A DNA stretch of 9,820 nucleotides from an uncultured Schwartzia sp. (lineage in GTDB: Bacteria; Bacillota; Negativicutes; Selenomonadales; Selenomonadaceae). Positions 6,398-9,820 of the stretch are shown in pieces. The notes under the pieces are model-generated. The model had not been told where the DNA came from. It was given only the letters and a program-made list of their open reading frames with translations, and did no database searches. Position numbers and translations under genes: made by a program. The DNA lies in the NCBI GenBank assembly GCA_905372875.1, contig CAJPQU010000076.1, forward strand, positions 1-9,820. The letters run 5' to 3'. Each line of letters starts with the position of its first letter. Positions within the stretch are counted from its first letter, which is position 1.

Positions 6398-6997
6398 TTA
6401 GTTGCCGATGACTTTTTTAGACGATCCCTCCACGATAATGGCTTGCGCGTTATTGATCGGGCACAAATCCAAATGGGAAAATTCTTCTGCAATCTGAGCC
6501 GTCACTTTCTTAAACGGCGCGGTAAGATAATGGGGCAGGACATAGAAATCGATCAGATGCAGGCCGACATCATCCTTTTGCGAATAATTCCTCGGTTTTT
6601 CATCCATCCGTTCAATATATGAAATCGTTGGTGCGCATACAATCGCTCCGGCCGACTCGCCAATCAGCAGTTTTCCCTTGGACAACTGCTTCTTCAGCAA
6701 TTCATCGATGCCATTCTTTCGTAATTGGTTGATGAGGAAAAATGAATTGCCGCCGGTAAAATAAATCACATCCGCAGTTTCAAAAACGGATTTGACCGCG
6801 GCATACTTCTCGCTGGCAATATCCATTTCTGTCACGGCGGCGCCCAGTTTTTTGAATAATTTCCGCGCGGAACCGACATAGCCCGTATACCCTTCATGAA
6901 TGGACGCCGTGGGGATGAAAGCGACTTTTTTCCCTTCGATGGCTTCTTTCATCAAATTTCCTACATTGGAAAAATGTGAGCATAAAAATAATTTCAT
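6398..6997 (-). CDS. Peptidase E-like serine peptidase (family S51, class I glutamine amidotransferase-like fold)
   Basis: The 199-residue protein has the S51 layout: an N-terminal MKLFLCS strand, VAFIPTAS, IYFTGGNSFFL (residues 78-88) and the nucleophile elbow LIGESAGAIV with Ser115. A plausible Asp132 (RMDEKP) and His156 (VLPHY) complete the triad by alignment with E. coli PepE (Ser120, Asp135, His157). Peptidase E cleaves N-terminal aspartyl dipeptides in the cytoplasm; the many short homologues in Bacillota are less well characterised, so the substrate here is uncertain. ATG at 6997 has AAGGAG 8 bases upstream. The gene is visibly AT-richer than its neighbours: hand counts of single 60-base lines gave about 43-52% GC, against about 62% in cydA. 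This hints at separate acquisition. No good promoter was found; a palindrome lies upstream at 7090-7116. Confidence 0.85.
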   Translation of the reverse strand: MKLFLCSHFSNVGNLMKEAIEGKKVAFIPTASIHEGYTGYVGSARKLFKKLGAAVTEMDIASEKYAAVKSVFETADVIYFTGGNSFFLINQLRKNGIDELLKKQLSKGKLLIGESAGAIVCAPTISYIERMDEKPRNYSQKDDVGLHLIDFYVLPHYLTAPFKKVTAQIAEEFSHLDLCPINNAQAIIVEGSSKKVIGN

Positions 6998-7089
6998 AAT
7001 CCTGTCTCCTTTGCCGCTTCGATTTCGTGGAATTTATGTTCCTCGGAGTGGGTGATTCCCCTGACGAGGATATATGATCAACACAAGGG

Positions 7090-7116
7090 AACTTTGCCGA
7101 CCATGTTGGCAAAGTT
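7090..7116. promoter_or_regulatory. 12-bp interrupted palindrome upstream of the peptidase gene (possible operator or stem-loop)
   Basis: AACTTTGCCGAC (7090-7101) and GTTGGCAAAGTT (7105-7116) are inverted repeats with one G-T mismatch around a 3-base centre. No T run follows on either strand, so it is not a typical terminator. It lies about 93 bases upstream of the peptidase start and about 40 bases downstream of the macrodomain stop. It could be a repressor operator for the peptidase gene or an mRNA 3'-end structure for the macrodomain gene. Confidence 0.4.
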
Positions 7117-7156
7117 GACAGCGTGAATTCAGAGGTTGTTCTTTGTTTCCGGCAGT

Positions 7157-7942
7157 CTATGATAAAAGCCGGTGATAAATCAAAAAATCCTCGTCTTTAA
7201 AAACGTTGAAAATCACTTTCATCTGACTGCCGGTTTTTTCGTAGTATTGCCGGACCGTTTCTACGGCGATTTCGGCTGCCGGTTGGTTGGGGAACATGAA
7301 CACGCCGGTGGAAATGCAGCAGAAGGCCACGGTGCGGCATTCGTATTCAGCGGCCAGCGACAGGCAGGCACGGTAGCAGGAGGCGAGGAGGTGGCGATGG
7401 GTCTCGGTCAGAGGGCCATTGACGATGGGGCCGACGGTGTGCAGAACGTATTTCGCGGGCAGGTTGTAGCCGGGGGTGATTTTCGCCCGCCCGGCGGGTT
7501 CTTCGACTCCTTGGGCCTGCATGATGGCAAAGCATTTTTCCCGCAGCTCCACGCCCGCCATGGTGTGGATTTCGTTGTCGATGCAGAAATGATGGGGGAC
7601 GAAGCAGCCTAACATTTGACTGTTGGCGGCGTTGACGATGGCATCCGCCCTGAGCACCGTGATATCTCCCTGCCACAGGATCAGCCGGGGGTCGGCTTTT
7701 ACCGGTGGGAGGGCGTCACTTTCCGTGACGCCCTTCGCCTTGGTGACGGCCCCCAGTACATCCCGTTCAGTGGCGTAAAACGCCTCCGGCAGCTTCGGCG
7801 CGCCGGGTCGTCGCAGATTGCAGAGGGTACGAAAGAGATCGAAGGCCGCCGCTTCGTCTTCCGGCAGATTATGCACCGCGTATTCGGGCATTTCTCTTTG
7901 CAGTGCCGTGATGAGAAAATGCAGCTGTTCCCGTCTCGTCAT
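7157..7942 (-). CDS. Zinc-type macrodomain protein-ADP-ribosyl hydrolase
   Basis: This 261-residue protein removes mono-ADP-ribose from proteins by family analogy. An N-terminal helical extension of about 85 residues precedes the macrodomain. The ADP-ribose-binding features are LWQGDITVLRADAIVNAANS (residues 89-108) and CISTGVFMFP (209-218), plus GYNLPAKYVLHTVGP. The zinc-dependent subclass is marked by GCFVPHHFCIDNEIH, with likely zinc ligands C113, H118 and C120. This subclass is typically encoded beside class-M sirtuins (Staphylococcus, Streptococcus) and reverses their modification, as expected here with the sirtuin gene two places upstream. ATG at 7942 has GGAG 6 bases upstream. The gap to the preceding gene is 39 bases and holds no promoter, so both are probably co-transcribed from 8691-8719. 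Family and subclass are firm. Confidence 0.94.
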   Translation of the reverse strand: MTRREQLHFLITALQREMPEYAVHNLPEDEAAAFDLFRTLCNLRRPGAPKLPEAFYATERDVLGAVTKAKGVTESDALPPVKADPRLILWQGDITVLRADAIVNAANSQMLGCFVPHHFCIDNEIHTMAGVELREKCFAIMQAQGVEEPAGRAKITPGYNLPAKYVLHTVGPIVNGPLTETHRHLLASCYRACLSLAAEYECRTVAFCCISTGVFMFPNQPAAEIAVETVRQYYEKTGSQMKVIFNVFKDEDFLIYHRLLS

Positions 7943-7981
7943 GTGCGGCTCCTTTCTGCGCTTGCGCTCTGGGGCATGGGC

Positions 7982-8617
7982 TTACATGTCCCGCGCCGGG
8001 GCGATCCGATGGCCGATCTTCGCCGTGAGGTGTTCTAATTTTTCCCGGGCCGCAGTTTGGCAAGGGAAGAGGACATAGCTGTCGCTGTCGATATCTATGC
8101 AAGCCATGCCGGCTCCCGCTTCTTTCCAATGGGCATCGATGACGGCGCACCACGCCGGGATATCTCCCTCTTCCTCCAGCCACGCCGCGTCGAGGGAAAG
8201 CCCGCTCTGGGCTATGCCGGACAGCTGGCCGACAAAGTAAAGGAAATCGACCTTTTCCTCCTTCCAATCCCGCTCGCAGACGTGGCCGCGTTCTTCCAGA
8301 ATATCCACTAAGCCCAGCCAGCGGATCTTGTCTCGGTCCGAGGCATCGTCGATGCCGCGCTCGTCAAAGGTTATACAGTGGGCCGCAAAGAACGCTTCCG
8401 GATCGTTGGCGCAGGCGCGAACGGCCTGCCAGGCTTCTTCGTCGCCGGGGGCGATGATCCGAGCGATTTCTTCGAGGCACTGGCCTATCTCCGCCTCGTC
8501 GCTTTCCGATAAAGCCGGGGCAGGGCGTTGCTTTTCCGCGAGATCCGTCTCGCGTCCCGCGGCTCCGTGGGTGGTTGGCTTTTCTGTTTTTTTTCGCAGC
8601 CATTCCCATACTCCCAT
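7982..8617 (-). CDS. Uncharacterised acidic protein in the sirtuin-macrodomain locus, tentatively DUF6630-like
   Basis: A 211-residue soluble protein with no membrane segment. The N-terminus MGVWEWLRKKTEK is basic and amphipathic, followed by a variable linker to about residue 38. A helical region follows (EIGQCLEEIARIIAPGDEEAWQAV), then LGLVDILEERGHVCERDWKEE and a C-terminal ACIDIDSDSYVLFPC strand pair. The ending resembles what I recall of DUF6630 proteins, but this is from memory and tentative. No catalytic motif is evident, and its four cysteines are scattered. ATG at 8617 has GAGGTG 5 bases upstream, with a promoter at 8691-8719. Position between the SirTM writer and the macrodomain eraser suggests a target, adaptor or immunity-like partner of the ADP-ribosylation system; this is inference from context only. 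Confidence 0.82.
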   Translation of the reverse strand: MGVWEWLRKKTEKPTTHGAAGRETDLAEKQRPAPALSESDEAEIGQCLEEIARIIAPGDEEAWQAVRACANDPEAFFAAHCITFDERGIDDASDRDKIRWLGLVDILEERGHVCERDWKEEKVDFLYFVGQLSGIAQSGLSLDAAWLEEEGDIPAWCAVIDAHWKEAGAGMACIDIDSDSYVLFPCQTAAREKLEHLTAKIGHRIAPARDM

Positions 8618-8690
8618 GGTTTCACCTCACGATATCATCAAACACTTCATCCATTGGCCGTTTTTCGGCACGGTGTCCCCCTTTGACCAA

Positions 8691-8719
8691 ATTGTACGGC
8701 AAGGGACGGCGATTGACAA
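8691..8719 (-). promoter_or_regulatory. Promoter for the DUF6630-like and macrodomain genes
   Basis: On the minus strand TTGTCA (8719-8714) and TACAAT (8696-8691) are 17 bases apart. Transcription should start near 8685, leaving a leader of about 67 bases. It begins right after the sirtuin stop codon (8755), so eraser and writer can be controlled separately. No convincing terminator separates it from the sirtuin gene: a 4-bp hairpin with a T run is all that is seen. Confidence 0.75.
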
Positions 8720-8754
8720 TACAAAACAGAAAAATCTCACATGCCATGGATGTC

Positions 8755-9666
8755 TCAGGATGACAGGCGATCCAATATTTCTCCGATGTCGCCGTTGAGG
8801 CATAGGGCTTTGGCTCGAATTTCCGGGGGCGCGTAAGCTTCGCCGTAATTCAGGCAGACGTAAGCGGCGTTCGGCCACTCGGCGGTCATCCGCCAGAAGG
8901 GGAGCTTGATGATGCCCGGGGTGTTGGCGCCGACGCCCAACTCCAAAAAGGCCGTGGATTGGGCGCGGTGCTGGTGTAGGTAGGCGGCGTAGTAAGCCGC
9001 GTGGCGGTGCCAGCCTTCGTCTTCGACGAAGGTATCATCGGCGCGAAGATTCATGGCCATGGGTTTACCGCACCGGGGACAATGGGAAATCAGTTCTGCC
9101 GGTACGGTCATCTTGGGCGGCGCATCCGCCGGTAAACGCAGCGTGCCGCCTTTGACTGTGCAGCCCTGCGCCTCCACCATTTGCCGGATGATTTCCTCGT
9201 TATCGTAAGTGGCCGCATGGCAAGGCTCGCTGCATTGAAAGAGGCCGTAATCTCCTTGGGTATAGAAGAGACGCCGCTTAGGAAAGCCCGCCTTTTGAAA
9301 GCAATGATCGACGTTTGTGGTGAGGACGAAATAATCCTTGTCCTTCATCAGCCGGAAAAGCTGGTCGTAAACGGGACGGGGCGGGTCAGTGTAGCGATTG
9401 AGGAAGATGTATCGGCTCCAGTAGGCCCAAAATTCTTCCGGGGCAGCATAGGGATAAAAGCCCCCTGTGTACATGTCGGAGAAACCGTAGCGGTGGGCGA
9501 AGTCCCCGAAATAGGTTTCAAACCGTTTGCCGCTGTACGTATATCCGGCGGAAGTGGAGAGACCGGATCCGGCGCCGATCACTACCGCCTCCGCCGACGC
9601 TAAGATTTCCCGCAGCTGCCGGATCTCTTCTTCGGCGATGGTGTGTTCTTGTCCATGATTTTTCAT
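8755..9666 (-). CDS. Class-M sirtuin (SirTM), Sir2-family NAD-dependent protein ADP-ribosyltransferase
   Basis: The 303-residue protein is a Sir2-fold enzyme of the macrodomain-linked class. Its NAD site starts with VVIGAGSGLSTSAGY (residues 28-42). TTNVDH (116-121) carries the conserved N118. The motif YTQGDYGLFQC has Q137 where ordinary deacylase sirtuins have the catalytic His, a hallmark of SirTM, whose members ADP-ribosylate lipoylated GcvH-L rather than deacylate. A four-cysteine zinc site is formed by C145/C149 and C196/C199 (CPRCG). LELGVGANTPGIIKLPFW near 241-258 is the family's C-terminal signature. ATG at 9666 with GAGGAG 8 bases upstream is preferred over in-frame upstream codons, which would overlap the promoter at 9761-9789 and add a residue run unlike the family. 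In S. aureus and S. pyogenes the operon also holds gcvH-L and lplA2; neither is visible here. Confidence 0.94.
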   Translation of the reverse strand: MKNHGQEHTIAEEEIRQLREILASAEAVVIGAGSGLSTSAGYTYSGKRFETYFGDFAHRYGFSDMYTGGFYPYAAPEEFWAYWSRYIFLNRYTDPPRPVYDQLFRLMKDKDYFVLTTNVDHCFQKAGFPKRRLFYTQGDYGLFQCSEPCHAATYDNEEIIRQMVEAQGCTVKGGTLRLPADAPPKMTVPAELISHCPRCGKPMAMNLRADDTFVEDEGWHRHAAYYAAYLHQHRAQSTAFLELGVGANTPGIIKLPFWRMTAEWPNAAYVCLNYGEAYAPPEIRAKALCLNGDIGEILDRLSS

Positions 9667-9760
9667 CGTTAAGGCTCCTCGACGCACAGCACTTGGCCGT
9701 AGGTGGACGGTTACAGTCCATCGGCGCGTATTTTCTTCCCGCTTGCGGCTTCTCAGGGAA

Positions 9761-9789
9761 ATTGTATGATACTTTGGGGTGGGTGGCAA
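9761..9789 (-). promoter_or_regulatory. Promoter of the class-M sirtuin gene
   Basis: On the minus strand TTGCCA (9789-9784) and TACAAT (9766-9761) are separated by 17 bases. Transcription should begin near 9755, about 90 bases upstream of the sirtuin ATG. The leader holds two very small hairpins (CCGC/GCGG and TGGAC/GTCCA) of doubtful meaning. If real, the sirtuin gene heads its own transcript rather than being the distal gene of a gcvH-L operon. Confidence 0.7.
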
Positions 9790-9820
9790 CAGAGATTTTA
9801 GGCGGGTGCAATTCTGGAAC

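Noticed and set aside
6161..6622. Plus-strand ORF of 153 codons containing MFHVEHLLEK, crossing parS and the peptidase 3' half
   Set aside because: It runs through the terminator and antisense to the well-supported peptidase gene. Its MFHVEH segment is simply the translated parS site, and no ribosome site or family resemblance is seen.
8720..8760. Possible terminator after the sirtuin gene (ACAT...ATGT with following T run)
   Set aside because: Only four base pairs can form, too weak to call; the T-rich run overlaps the start of the next promoter region.

Overview
The window looks like chromosomal DNA from a Bacillota bacterium, most likely a fairly GC-rich Negativicutes-type lineage. The reasons are an RNase Y gene next to a YmdB-type phosphodiesterase gene, strong GGAGG ribosome sites with several GTG/TTG starts, sigma-A-like promoters (TTGACA/TACAAT with 17-base spacers) and a parS site of the Bacillus ParB/Spo0J type. 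The genus is inference only. Most genes read as GC-rich; the peptidase gene and the parS region around 6.2-7.0 kb are clearly AT-richer.

Left part (1-3471, minus strand): the order of transcription is rny (RNase Y), an unrecognised 173-residue protein, ymdB (2',3'-cyclic-nucleotide phosphodiesterase family), then the first 137 codons of a Bcr/CflA-type drug efflux transporter that runs off the window. The rny frame is broken by a one-base shift near 3144. A promoter overlaps the end of rny and a strong intrinsic terminator lies just after it, so the unknown gene and ymdB are either attenuated or fed by read-through.

Middle (3472-6270): a divergent promoter region serves rny (leftward) and cydAB (rightward). 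cydA and cydB overlap by one base and encode a complete cytochrome bd quinol oxidase of the short Q-loop type. A strong bidirectional terminator follows cydB. Next comes a consensus parS site, TGTTTCACGTGGAACA, which suggests this locus lies in the origin-proximal part of the chromosome.

Right part (6398-9820, minus strand): a class-M sirtuin gene (SirTM) with its own promoter is followed by a second promoter driving a small acidic protein (tentatively DUF6630-like) and a zinc-type macrodomain ADP-ribosyl hydrolase. An AT-rich peptidase E-like gene lies further downstream. SirTM and Zn-macrodomain proteins form a known writer/eraser pair for protein ADP-ribosylation. Here the usual companions (lipoylated GcvH-L and LplA2) are not in the visible part, and an uncharacterised protein sits between writer and eraser.

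No tRNA, rRNA, CRISPR array or insertion sequence was seen. No gene-free stretch exceeds 300 bases.
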